64,000 bases of DNA from a bacterium (GTDB lineage Bacteria > Planctomycetota > UBA1135 > GCA-002686595). This document shows positions 17,474 through 26,900 of this stretch, piece after piece (the first letter of the stretch is position 1; each line of letters opens with the position of its first letter). The DNA lies in contig JAUIDW010000002.1 in assembly GCA_030428395.1 (NCBI GenBank), forward strand, positions 1 to 64,000, in the 5' to 3' direction. The notes under the pieces were generated by a model. It searched no databases, had not been told where the DNA came from, and saw nothing but the letters and a program-made list of their open reading frames with translations. The position numbers were made by a program, and so were the translations under genes.

Positions 17474-19855
17474 TCAGAGGGTCGTGCCGACCAGCTCGAC
17501 GTCGTCCACGTCCCCGCGCTCGTTGTTGCGGTTGGCGTTGGTGCGGAAGCGGATGGCGAGGTTCGGGTTGTTCGCCGCGTCCGCGCCCAGCGAGAAGGTC
17601 TGGAAGGACCAGCTCGTGGAGCGCGTCGTCTCGACCGCGACCCAGCTGGAACCGTTCCAGTACTCGACGAACAGGAACTCGTTCGACTCCATGCCGCGCG
17701 TGCGGCGGGCGTAGCTGAGCTCGATCGTGTCGTAGCCGACCGTGCTCACCGAGCGCTGGATCCACGACGTGCGGCGGATCCGCGCGCCGTAGGTGCCGCC
17801 CTGGTCCGCGGCGGACGAGACCTGCGGGTTGCCGCTCGTCGTCCAGCCGCCGCCGGAGAAGTTGCCGCTCTCGAAGCCGTCGGCGAAGATCACCTCGACC
17901 TGGCCGCCCGGCGTGCCCTGGGGCGTCGCCGAGGCTTCCGCGGAGTTGCCCGACTCGTTGCCCGAGTCGTCCTCGGCCGTCACGACGTAGTAGTACGTCG
18001 TGCCGTTGCTGACCGCGTCGTCGGTGTAGGCGCTGGCGCCGATCAGGCCCGAGACGTCGACGTAGCCGCCGCCGCTCGAGGTCGAGCGGTACACGCGGTA
18101 CCCCGCCAGGTCACCCTCGCCGTTGCTCGCCCAGTCCAGGCTCACGGTGGCGTCACCGGCCGTCGCCGACAGGCCCGTCGGCGCCGCCGGCGGCGTCGTG
18201 TCGGGCGTGGCCACGGGCGTGGCGCTGGCCTGCGAGGAGGCCGCGGACTCGTTGCCCGAGGTGTCCTCGGCCGTCACGACGTAGTAGTAGGTGGTGCCGT
18301 TGGAGACGGACGTGTCCGCGTAGGCGCTGGCGCCCTGGAGCCCGCCGACGGCGCTGTACGGCCCGCCGCTCGAGGTCGAGCGGTAGACGCGGTAGCCCGC
18401 CAGGTCGGTCTCGCCATTGTCGTTCCAGTCCAGGCTGACGACGCCGTCGCCGCCCGTGGCGCCGAGGCCCGTCGGGACGGCCGGGGGCGTCGTGTCGCCG
18501 GTGCCGCCGCCCTGGACCGCCGCGAAGGCGTCCAGCACGCCGCCGGTCGTCGTGACGCCGTTCATCTCCGACGTCGGGCGCACGGTGGACAGCACGCGGT
18601 CGATGACCTGCGAGTAGGTCCAGCCCGGGTTCTGGGCGTACACGAGCACCACGACGCCCGTGACGTGGGGCGTGGCCATCGACGTGCCGCCGTTCCAGAC
18701 GTAGCCGGCGTTGGCCCACGTCGAGGCGATGTCGACGCCGGGCGCGCCCAGGTCCACGGTGTTGCTGCCGTAGTTCGAGCCCCAGGTGCCCTCGAAGGCG
18801 AGGTTGTCCTGGTTGTCGATCGCCGCGACCGAGACGATGTTGTCGAGGTCGTAGCTCGAGGGGTAGTGCGGATTGACGTCGGTGTTGACGTAGCTGTTGC
18901 CCGCGGCCGCCACGAACACGTGGCCGACCGACTTCGACGCGTTGATCGCGTTGTAGAGCGAGGTCGAGAAGCCGCCGCCGCCCCAGCTGTTGTTGGACAC
19001 CTTGATGCCCATGTCCGTGCAGTACTCGACCGCCAGGATCGCGTCAGAGGTGAACCCGCCCTGGGGGCCGAGGAAGCGCAGCGGCACGATCTTGCTGGCC
19101 CAGGCGACGCCCGCGACGCCGATGCCGTTGTTCGCCACGGCGCCGTGGGTGCCGGCCGTGTGCGAGCCGTGCCCCTCCGCGTCGTCGGGGTTGTTGTCGA
19201 CGCTGTAGAAGTCCCACCCGCGGACGTCGTCGACGTAGCCGTTGCCGTCGTCGTCCACGCCGTTGCCGGCGACCTCGCCCGGGTTGGTCCAGATGTTCGC
19301 GGCGAGGTCGGGGTGGTCCCAGTCGACGCCGGTGTCGATGTTCGCCACGACGAAGCCGGCGCTGCCGGTCGTCACGTCCCACGCCTCGACGGCGTCGATG
19401 TCGGCGTCGGGGACGCCGACCCGGCCCAGGATCGTCTGGCCCGTGTTGTTGCAGCCCCACTGCAGGGAGAAGAACTGGTCGTTCGGGATCGTCTGGTCGG
19501 CCCGCTGGATCCAGTTCGGCTCGGCGTACTCGACGTGGGGCGCGAGCAGCCGCATCGCCTGCTCGACGTCCATGTCGATCTCGAGCAGCTCGAGGCGCGG
19601 GACCGACTCGAACTCGCGCAGCCGGGCGCCGCGCACGAGCTGCCGCAGCGTGGCGCGGTCGAGCGACGACGCGTCCGGCTCGAAGCGCACGAGCAGCGTC
19701 GTCGGGTCGTAGGCGATCCCCGGGTTCGACTCGAGGATCTGGATCGAGCGCTGCCGCGCCTCGCGGAGCCGCAGCTCCTGGGCGTCCTGCGCCAGCACGG
19801 GGGCGCCGAGCACGGCGAGGACGAGGCACGTACGCAGGGAGAGAGAGCGTTTCAT
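17474..19855 (-). CDS. Secreted S8 subtilisin-like protease with two Fn3 domains
   Basis: A 793-aa protein. Signal peptide (residues 1-22, cut after VLAQ or before it), a propeptide-like region (about 25-125, PTTLLVRFEPDAS), then the S8 domain with Asp174 (IDTGVDWDHPD), His229 (GHGSHTAGT), oxyanion Asn320 (AAAGN) and Ser392 (GGTSMATPH). Two Fn3 domains of about 98 residues each follow, nearly identical in sequence (DTTPPA-PTGL ... GTTYYYVVTAED). A C-terminal beta domain (about 660-793) ends in DVDDVELVG, as in MAM/CBM-like modules. Start at ATG 19855 after AAGGAG gives the signal peptide; a longer frame exists but is not needed. Extracellular protein degradation. Confidence 0.9.
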   Translation of the reverse strand: MKRSLSLRTCLVLAVLGAPVLAQDAQELRLREARQRSIQILESNPGIAYDPTTLLVRFEPDASSLDRATLRQLVRGARLREFESVPRLELLEIDMDVEQAMRLLAPHVEYAEPNWIQRADQTIPNDQFFSLQWGCNNTGQTILGRVGVPDADIDAVEAWDVTTGSAGFVVANIDTGVDWDHPDLAANIWTNPGEVAGNGVDDDGNGYVDDVRGWDFYSVDNNPDDAEGHGSHTAGTHGAVANNGIGVAGVAWASKIVPLRFLGPQGGFTSDAILAVEYCTDMGIKVSNNSWGGGGFSTSLYNAINASKSVGHVFVAAAGNSYVNTDVNPHYPSSYDLDNIVSVAAIDNQDNLAFEGTWGSNYGSNTVDLGAPGVDIASTWANAGYVWNGGTSMATPHVTGVVVLVYAQNPGWTYSQVIDRVLSTVRPTSEMNGVTTTGGVLDAFAAVQGGGTGDTTPPAVPTGLGATGGDGVVSLDWNDNGETDLAGYRVYRSTSSGGPYSAVGGLQGASAYADTSVSNGTTYYYVVTAEDTSGNESAASSQASATPVATPDTTPPAAPTGLSATAGDATVSLDWASNGEGDLAGYRVYRSTSSGGGYVDVSGLIGASAYTDDAVSNGTTYYYVVTAEDDSGNESGNSAEASATPQGTPGGQVEVIFADGFESGNFSGGGWTTSGNPQVSSAADQGGTYGARIRRTSWIQRSVSTVGYDTIELSYARRTRGMESNEFLFVEYWNGSSWVAVETTRSTSWSFQTFSLGADAANNPNLAIRFRTNANRNNERGDVDDVELVGTTL
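17930..18496 (-). repeat. Internal tandem repeat encoding two Fn3 domains
   Basis: Two consecutive units of about 294 bases in the subtilase gene, each starting at a GAC ACG ACG codon run (near 18496 and 18202 on the minus strand) and encoding DTTPPA...ATP. Conservation of stretches such as LAGYRVYRSTSSGG and VSNGTTYYYVVTAED shows a recent duplication. Confidence 0.75.
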
Positions 19856-20052
19856 GCAGGAAAACTCCTTGGGACCTGGGACAGGGCGGAAGCGCACTCC
19901 GCCGGACCCCACTCGGGGTGAGGGCGCCATGCTACGGCGGCTCGCACCCCCCGGCGGCCCCGCGCCCGCGCAGCGTGCTCGCCGCCGCGACGGCGGCCCC
20001 CCAAGTCCCTGCTCCGAAGGGGATTAGCCGGACGAGGCCCGGCGCGCGGCGC

Positions 20053-20640
20053 TCAGGGGGCCGCGAACGCGAGCAGCTCCTCGCGGAGCTCCTCCGAGAG
20101 GGGCCCGTAGTGCCGCCACAGGACCCGGCCGTCCTGGTCCAGGAGCGCCGTGAAGGGCACGGTGGCGAGCTCCGCGAGCGGCACCTCGCGGGCGTCGGTC
20201 AGCGTGTACACGGGGAAGGGTCGGCCAGCGGATTCGTGGCCCGGGACTCCGTCCGGTGGGTCCATCCACAGTCCGAGTACGGGGACGGAGGCGCGCTGGA
20301 AGGGCTCCACGAGCCGTTCCCATTCCGGGAACGCGAGCGGGCAGGCGGAGCACTGGTCGGCGAAGACGAGCAGCAGCGTGGCCCACTCCTCGAACTCGAC
20401 GGCCCGGATCGTGCCGTCCGCGGCCCGCAGGTGGAACGGCCGGAGCTCGTCCCCCACCTCGAGGCGCGCGCGCTCGGGGGCGTTCTCGCTCGCGGGACGG
20501 GGCGCGGCCGCCGCCAGCTCGGCGGCCAGCGCGCGGTTGCGGACCGAGAGGAGGACGACCTGCGCGGCGAGCACCGCGCAGGCGACCGCGAGGAACAGGG
20601 TGAAGCCACGACGCGGCGCTGGCTGATCCGGAGGGCTCAC
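20053..20640 (-). CDS. Membrane-anchored thioredoxin-fold (AhpC-TSA/TlpA-like) protein
   Basis: A 195-aa protein. An N-terminal membrane helix (about residues 12-35, FTLFLAVACAVLAAQVVLL) is followed by a short coiled stretch and a redoxin domain (about 65-195): LEVGDELRPFHLRAADG, LLLVFADQCSACPLAFPEW with a CSAC redox motif, and VPFTALLDQDGRVLWRHYG, which contains the cis-Pro loop and the end strand. The GTG at 20640 is chosen because it puts the helix near the terminus; no clear ribosome binding site is seen, and in-frame starts farther upstream would add Arg-rich sequence. Probably a periplasm-facing thiol reductase or peroxidase-like protein. Divergent from the small secreted protein. Confidence 0.75.
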   Translation of the reverse strand: MSPPDQPAPRRGFTLFLAVACAVLAAQVVLLSVRNRALAAELAAAAPRPASENAPERARLEVGDELRPFHLRAADGTIRAVEFEEWATLLLVFADQCSACPLAFPEWERLVEPFQRASVPVLGLWMDPPDGVPGHESAGRPFPVYTLTDAREVPLAELATVPFTALLDQDGRVLWRHYGPLSEELREELLAFAAP

Positions 20641-20812
20641 GCCGCGCAGGATACCCCGGGCGGCGCCCGCGCGCGCGGGGGGCGAGCCGCGGAGCCTCCC
20701 TTGACGGATCTCGCCCGGACCCCTCCGATGGCGTGGCGTGACGCGGAGTGGCGCGCTGCGAGCGCCCGCTCGCACGCCACCCGCGCGCTCCGAGACCATG
20801 GAAGGACGGATC

Positions 20813-21088
20813 ATGAAGCGACTCCAGGGACTCTTCGCCGGTGCTCTCGTGCTGGCCTGTGCGTTCGGCATGCTCACGATCGGCGCCCCCGCCGCCCTCG
20901 CCGGCCCCGGCAACGGCAACGGCAACGGGAATGGCAACGGCAACGGAGGAGGCAACGGCGGTGGCGGCGACTGCCCCTGCGAGGAGGTCATCAGCCCCGC
21001 GCCGGGCGTCGTCTGCACCCTCGACTGGTGCGTCGAGTTCGTGCCGGGCGCCTACGAGTGCGGCTACACCTGCACGCTGCCCCTGTAG
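20813..21088 (+). CDS. Small secreted Gly-Asn repeat, cysteine-rich protein
   Basis: A 91-aa protein, ATG 20813 after GGAAGGA (20800-20806). Signal peptide (residues 1-30, cut near ALA-GP), then a low-complexity run of Gly-Asn dipeptides ending in glycines (about 31-51), then a compact C-terminal domain with six cysteines: CPC, CTLDWC and CGYTC. The even, closely spaced cysteines suggest disulfides or a small metal site outside the cell. No family recognised. An alternative start at 20798 would add MEGRI. The next gene is 209 bases downstream on the same strand and probably independent. Confidence 0.7.
   Translation: MKRLQGLFAGALVLACAFGMLTIGAPAALAGPGNGNGNGNGNGNGGGNGGGGDCPCEEVISPAPGVVCTLDWCVEFVPGAYECGYTCTLPL
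20909..20958 (+). repeat. Hexanucleotide repeat GGCAAC in the small secreted protein gene
   Basis: A run of GGCAAC units, with a GGGAAT variant, encodes the Gly-Asn linker. The unit is six bases, so gain or loss changes linker length without shifting the frame. Confidence 0.7.
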
Positions 21089-21297
21089 GTCCGGACGCGG
21101 CCGGGCTCCTCGTCCAGCGAGGGGCCCCGGAGCTGCTCGAGGAGGGTCCCGGCGCGCCGCGCCGGGGCCCTCCGTCGCGTTCCGGGGGACGGAGGAATTC
21201 CGGATCTACCTGACAGGACACCGGGGGCGGCGTCGCGTGGGGAGGCGAGCCCGGGGGACCGGGCGACCTCGCTATCCCATCCCGACGGAGAACCGCC

Positions 21298-22773
21298 ATG
21301 CACGCCACCCCCAACTCGTTCCTCGCCCGCGCGCCCCGCGCGCTGATCGCCCTCGCCGCCGTGTCCGCCCTGAGCGGCCTCGCCGGCGCCCAGACGACCT
21401 GGTTCGTCGACGACGACGGCCCGGGCGACCCGTTCCCGGGCGTCTCGGTCCCCGGCAACCCCGCCTTCTCGGACCCCGCCGAGGACGGCACCGCCGCGCA
21501 CCCGTTCGACGACGTGTACAAGGCCGTGGACGTCGCCGCGCACGGGGACACGGTCCTCGTCCTGCCCTCGAACGTGATCGGCTTCTACGCCCTGACGAGC
21601 CCGCTCGACCTGCTGGGCAAGGCCGTCACGGTGAAGAGCACGAACGGCCCGCTGGTCACGGCCCTGGACGGCACCGGCATCCCCGGCACCTCCGGCGTGC
21701 TCATCGACTCGGGCGAGGGGCCGGACACCGTGCTCGAGGGCTTCACCCTGCAGGGCTTCGACCGCGGCTCGAGCTCCGGCGCGAGCGGCGGCGCCCTGTT
21801 CGTCTCCGGCGCGTCGCCGACGATCCGCGGCTGCCGCTTCGTCGGCAACCACGCCCACGCGGGCGGCGGGCTGTTCCTGTCGGCCTCGGCCGCCACGGTG
21901 GAGGACTGCGAGTTCCTGGACAACTCGGCGACCCACCAGGGCGGCGGGCTGTTCTCGGCCTCCGGCAGCTCCGACGTCCTGCGCTGCACGTTCGAGGGCA
22001 ACGAGGCGAGCTACGGCGCGGGCGCGCTGTTCCGCACGAACGCCGCCGACCTGGTGGAGATCGTCGAGTGCGCCTTCCTCGACAACGAGTCCCTCGTCGG
22101 CTACGGCGGCGCCTTCGCCAAGTTCGACCAGGGCGCGCTGGACGTCGTGCGCTGCTCGTTCGCCGGGAACGTCGCGGCGGCCACCGGCGGCGCCGCGCAG
22201 GTGCACGGACCCGGCCTGTTCCGCGAGTGCCGCTTCGTCGGCAACACCGCGGTGAGCGGCACGGTCATGGCCAGCCTCGGCGGCACCGGCGCGGCCGGCA
22301 CGGTCCTCGTGCTCGGCTCGACCTTCACGCAGAACACCGGCGGCGCGGTCACCGAGTCCGGCGGCCAGATGGTCCTGCGCAACAGCATCGCCTGGGCCGA
22401 CGCCCCGTTCGAGATCGGCAGCGGCGTCACGGTCGCCCACAGCGACGTGCTGGGCGGCTGGGCCGGCACCGGCAACCTCGACGCCGACCCGCAGTTCCTC
22501 GACCCCTGGGGCCCCGACGGCCTGATCGGGACGCTGGACGACGACCTGTCGCTGGCGATCACCTCGCCCTGCATCGACGCCGGCGACACCCTGGCCCTGA
22601 GCGGCGCCGCCCGCCCCGTCGACTTCGCCGGCAACCCCCGCGCGATCGACGCACCGGGCACCGCCGACACCGGCGTCACGTCCCTCTGGGTGACCACCGA
22701 CATGGGCGCCTTCGAGTTCGCCCCCCCCACCCCCTGCGGCACGCGCGTCTTCCAGACCACGCGCCGCCCCTGA
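21298..22773 (+). CDS. Secreted right-handed beta-helix protein (choice-of-anchor Q type)
   Basis: A 491-aa protein with a signal peptide (residues 1-31, cut near LAGAQ). The start of the mature protein is WFVDDDGPGDPFPG, an opening often seen in planctomycete surface proteins, followed by HPFDDVYKAVDVAAHGDTVLVLP, which begins a parallel beta-helix. Repeated short strands of the kind IRGCRFVGNHA, VEDCEFLDNSA, LRCTFEGNEA, ECAFLDNES follow, and the end (PCIDAGD...VDFAGNPRAID...DMGAFEF) matches the choice-of-anchor Q C-terminal module. No catalytic residues of a pectate lyase are evident. Likely a secreted or surface carbohydrate-binding or structural protein. Confidence 0.8.
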   Translation: MHATPNSFLARAPRALIALAAVSALSGLAGAQTTWFVDDDGPGDPFPGVSVPGNPAFSDPAEDGTAAHPFDDVYKAVDVAAHGDTVLVLPSNVIGFYALTSPLDLLGKAVTVKSTNGPLVTALDGTGIPGTSGVLIDSGEGPDTVLEGFTLQGFDRGSSSGASGGALFVSGASPTIRGCRFVGNHAHAGGGLFLSASAATVEDCEFLDNSATHQGGGLFSASGSSDVLRCTFEGNEASYGAGALFRTNAADLVEIVECAFLDNESLVGYGGAFAKFDQGALDVVRCSFAGNVAAATGGAAQVHGPGLFRECRFVGNTAVSGTVMASLGGTGAAGTVLVLGSTFTQNTGGAVTESGGQMVLRNSIAWADAPFEIGSGVTVAHSDVLGGWAGTGNLDADPQFLDPWGPDGLIGTLDDDLSLAITSPCIDAGDTLALSGAARPVDFAGNPRAIDAPGTADTGVTSLWVTTDMGAFEFAPPTPCGTRVFQTTRRP

Positions 22774-22800
22774 CCCCGAGCCCCCCGCTCACGTCGGGAT

Positions 22801-22837
22801 GGAGCCCCCTCCGCGCCAGACGGCCGGTGGGGGCTCC
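22801..22837. terminator. Hairpin between convergent genes
   Basis: A perfect 9-bp stem GGAGCCCCC (22801-22809) / GGGGGCTCC (22829-22837) with a 19-base loop, between the stops of the beta-helix gene and the threonylcarbamoyl-AMP synthase gene. No T-run. Likely a bidirectional terminator. Confidence 0.5.
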
Positions 22838-22874
22838 GCTGCGTCCCGCGAGGGAGGACGGGAGCTCCCGGTCG

Positions 22875-22910
22875 AGCGCAGCCGCGCGGGGGAGCGCAAC
22901 CGCGCGGGGG
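22875..22910. repeat. Two tandem 18-bp units
   Basis: Two copies of AGCGCRRCCGCGCGGGGG (22875-22892 and 22893-22910), differing at one base, with the first bases of a third copy following at 22911. They sit just outside the end of the minus-strand synthase gene. No function assigned. Confidence 0.5.
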
Positions 22911-22918
22911 AGCGCGGA

Positions 22919-23866
22919 TCAGCGCGCGGCGGCGCGGCGCAGGCGGTCGTTGATCGCGCGGCCGAGGCCCTCGTCGGGGACCGGTTCGGCGAGCAGGAGG
23001 TCGGCGCCGGCGGCGTCGAGCTCGCGCAGGGCGGCGAAGAGCGTGCGGGCGGCCTCGGACAGGTCGCCGGTGGGCGAGAGCACGCGGCAGGCGTGCGCGG
23101 CGCGCGGCTGGCGGAAGGCCAGCACGCCCAGGCACCGGCCGGCGTGGCGCGCGAGCAGGTCGTCGAGCGCGCCCAGCTCGAGCGGCGTGCGCGGCGCGTA
23201 GTGCGAGGCCAGGCCGCCCGGCGCGACGGGCGCGGGGCCGGCGGCCGCGGGGACGAGCGGGCCGACGACCTGCTCCAGCGCCTCGAGGGGGACGCCGCCG
23301 GGGCGGTGCAGCACGGCGCGCCCGTCCTGCCAGCCGACGATCGTGCTCTCGACGCCGACCGGGCACGGCCCGCCGTCGAGGACGTGGGCGACGGCGTCGC
23401 CGAGGCCCTCGACCACGTGCGCCGGCGTCGTCGGGCTGATCGCGCCGAAGGGGTTCGCGCTGGGCGCGGCCAGCGGGAACTCGAGCGCGTCGAGCAGGCG
23501 CTGCGTCAGCGCGTGCGCGGGGTGGCGCACGGCGACGGTGTCGAGCCCGCTGGTGACGACGTCGGGCACCGCGGCGGCGCGCGGCAGGACCAGCGTCAGC
23601 GGGCCCGGCCAGAAGGCGCGCGCGAGCTCCGCGGCCGCCGGCGGGACCTCGCGGGCGACGTCGCCCACCGCCGCGAACCCGCGCACGTGCACGATCAGCG
23701 GGTCGAAGGACGGCCGGCGCTTGGCCGCGAAGATGCGCAGGCACGCCTCCACGTCGAGCGCGTTCGCGGCCAGGCCGTACACGGTCTCGGTCGGGATCGC
23801 GACCAGCTCCCCCGCCCGCAGCCGCCGGGCCGCGTCCTCGACGCTCGTGCCGACGCGCGCGCCCAT
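22919..23866 (-). CDS. tsaC: L-threonylcarbamoyladenylate synthase (Sua5/TsaC, long form)
   Basis: A 315-aa protein that makes threonylcarbamoyl-AMP from threonine, bicarbonate and ATP for the t6A37 modification of ANN-decoding tRNAs. The N-terminal YrdC domain (about 1-200) shows GELVAIPTETVYGLAANA, KRRPSFDPLIVHV, FWPGPLTLVLPR, and APSANPFGAISPTTPAHV; the linker has the conserved VESTIVGW and RPGGV, and the C-terminal Sua5 domain (about 215-315) begins ASHYAPRTPLEL. Presence of the second domain makes it Sua5-type instead of short TsaC. Cytoplasmic, essential in most bacteria. It diverges from the kinase gene with 95 bases between starts. Confidence 0.93.
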   Translation of the reverse strand: MGARVGTSVEDAARRLRAGELVAIPTETVYGLAANALDVEACLRIFAAKRRPSFDPLIVHVRGFAAVGDVAREVPPAAAELARAFWPGPLTLVLPRAAAVPDVVTSGLDTVAVRHPAHALTQRLLDALEFPLAAPSANPFGAISPTTPAHVVEGLGDAVAHVLDGGPCPVGVESTIVGWQDGRAVLHRPGGVPLEALEQVVGPLVPAAAGPAPVAPGGLASHYAPRTPLELGALDDLLARHAGRCLGVLAFRQPRAAHACRVLSPTGDLSEAARTLFAALRELDAAGADLLLAEPVPDEGLGRAINDRLRRAAAR

Positions 23867-23961
23867 GGGACGGACAGCCTGGCGGCCCCGCCCCCCCAGT
23901 CAAGCGCCGCCGACCGGGACCGGCGCCGGGGGGCACGGCGCGTCGGGCTAGACTCGATGGC

Positions 23962-26900
23962 GTGACCGTCCGGGAACCCGATCCGTCGCGGCTGGCGCGC
24001 GCGCGCGACCTGTTCGAGGGCGCCTCCGAGCTGCCCGCCGGGCCCGAGCGCGAGGCGTACCTCGCGCGCGGCTGCGGCGCGGACCGCGCGCTGCGGGCGG
24101 AGGTGGACTCGCTGCTGGGCTCGCTCGCGCGCGCGGGGGACTTCCTGGAGGACTCCGTGCTCGACCCCGCCGGCGCGTTCTGGATCGGCCGCCGGATCGG
24201 CGGGTACGAGATCGTGGGTTTGCTCGGCCGCGGCGGCGTCGGCCTGGTGTTCGAGGCGCTGCAGGACCGCCCGCGGCGCACGGTGGCGCTGAAGATCCTG
24301 CGCCCGGAGGTGGCCGACGCGGCCGTGCGCCGGCGCTTCGAGGTCGAGGCCGAGCTGCTCGGCGCGCTGCGCCACGAGGGCATCGCCCGCGTGCACGCCG
24401 CCGGGACGGTGGAGACCGACCTCGGCCCGCAGTCGTTCCTGGCGATGGAGCGCGTCGAGGGCCGCCCGCTGCTCGACCACGCGCGCGCGCACGGGCTCGG
24501 AACGCGCGAGAAGGTCGCGCTGATCGAGCGCACCTGCGCCGCCGTCCAGCACGCGCACGAGCGCGGCGTCGTGCACCGCGACCTGAAGCCCGGCAACGTG
24601 CTCGTCGAGGCCTCGGGGCAGCCCAAGGTGCTGGACTTCGGCGTGGCGCGCGCGGTCGGCGCGGACCTCGACGTCGGCACCGTGGTCACCGCCGCCGGGC
24701 AGATCCTCGGCACGGTCGCCTACATGAGCCCGGAGCAGGCGCGCGGCGAGTCGGAGCGCGTCGACGTGCGCGCCGACGTCCACGCCCTGGGCGTGATGCT
24801 GTACGAGCTGCTGGCGGACCGCCTGCCGCTGCCGGTCTCGGGCAAGCCCCTGGCGGAGGCGATCCGGTGCCTGAGCGAGGACGACCCGACCCCGCTCTCC
24901 GAGGCCGCCCCGGGCGTGCCGGGCGACCTCGCGACCGTCGTCGGCAAGGCCATCGAGCGCGACGCCGCGCGGCGGTACGCCTCGGTGGCCGACCTGGCCG
25001 AGGACCTGCGGCGCTTCCTGCGGGACGAGCCGGTCCGCGCGCGGCCGCCCTCGACGCTGTACCAGCTGCGCAAGCTGACGCGCCGGCACCGCGGGCTGTT
25101 CGCCGGCCTGGCGCTCGTCTTCCTGCTGCTGGCCGCCGGGGTCGTGACCGCGACGCTGGGCCAGCTGCGCGAGCAGCGCCTGCGCCTGTGGGCCGAGCGC
25201 TCGCGCGGCGAGGCCGAGCGCGCCCTGGCGCTGTCGGACTTCGACGCCTACGCCGCGAACCTGGCCGTGGCCGAGGCCGCGCTGGCGGCGGCCGACGTCG
25301 TCAGCGCGCGCAGGCGCCTCGGCGAGGACCGCCCGGGCCCCCGCGGCTGGGAGTGGACGCACCTGCGGCGGCGGCTCGACCGCAGCGAGGTGCTGGTCGA
25401 CAACGGCACGGGCATCGAGTCCATGGGGCTCACCGCCGACGGTGCGATCGCGGTGACCGGGGGCACGGACCGCAGCGTGCGCGCCTGGCGGCTGGCCGAC
25501 GGCGAGCTGCTCTGGGAGCGCGAGCTGGGCCGCAGCTTCACCGTGCGCGGCCTCGCCGTCGACCCGCGCGGCGAGGTCGTCGCCGCCGCGCGCGGGTCGT
25601 GGTTCGCCGGGCGCGGCGGCTACGGGCCGATCGAGCTCTTGGACCTGGCCGACGGCTCGCCGCGCGGGCGGCTCGAGGGCCACGGGGACGTGGTGCAGGC
25701 GCTGGCGTTCCACCCCGCGCGCCCCCTGCTCGTCTCCGCCTCGAGCGACGGCACGGTGCGCCTGTGGGACGTCCCCGCGGCGCAGCCGCTCGGGATCCTG
25801 GCCGACCACGCGCTGGACGCCTACGACGTGGCCTTCTCGCCCGACGGCCGGCTGCTCGCGTCGGTCGGCTGGGACGGGCGCGTGCACGTGATCGACGTCG
25901 GCAGCTGGCGCGTCGCGCGGACGTTCGACGCCGGCGAGCGGATCGTCTGCGTGGGCTGGTCCCCCGACGCCGAGCGGATCGCGTGCGGCACGTGGAACGG
26001 CCGCCTGGTGGTCTTCGACCGCGCGAGCGGCGCGCGCACCTTCCTCGAGGACCGCCACGCGAAGCCCGCGCACGCCGTGGTGTTCTCCGCGGACGGCCGC
26101 ACGCTGCTGTCCGGCGGGGCGGACGACGTCCTCCAGCTCCACGACCTGCCGCGCGGGACGACCCGCGCGACGTTCCTCGGCTCGACCGGCGTGGTCACGG
26201 AGATCCTGTACGAGCAGCCGGCGGGGACCGTGCTCTCCGCGGGCCTCGACGGGCGCGTCCGCCGCTGGAGCGCGCGCACGCAGGACGTGCCGGTGCTGGC
26301 GACCCACGAGGCCTGGGTCTACGCGGTGTCGCTCGGCGCCGACGGCCGCACGCTCGCCTCCGCCGGCCCGACGGCGAAGGGCGCGCCCGGCTGGGCCCAC
26401 GTGCAGCTGGTCGACCTGGAGACGGGCGCGCCGGGCGTGCGGATCGCCGTCGAGGGCGAGTCCACGGTCTGGAGCTGCGAGGCGGCCCCGGACTCGGCGC
26501 GCCTCGTCACCGCGGGGACCGACACCGGCGCCGTCGTGTGGGACGCGGCGACGGGCGAACGCCTGGTCGAGCTGCCGCACGAGGCCGCCCTGCGGCGCGC
26601 GGTGTTCGACCCGACGGGGCGGCGCGTCGCCACGAGCAGTCACGACCGCACCGTGCGGGTCTGGGACTCGCGCACGGGCGAGCTCGTGCTGCCGCCGCTG
26701 GTCTGGGAGGGGCGCCGCCCGTTCGGCCTGCGCTTCTCGCCCGACGGCGCGCGGCTGGCGGCGACGTACTACGGCGGCGGCGTGGCCCTGTGGGACGCCC
26801 GCGACGGCGCGCTCCTCGCGGGGCGGACGGGCCCGCACGTCGCCGACGTGTACGTCGCGCGCTTCGCGCCCGACGGGCGCACGCTCGTCACGGCCGGGAA

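Noticed and set aside
20909-20958. Phase-variable repeat
   Set aside because: The unit is six bases, so changes in number do not shift the frame or switch the gene off.
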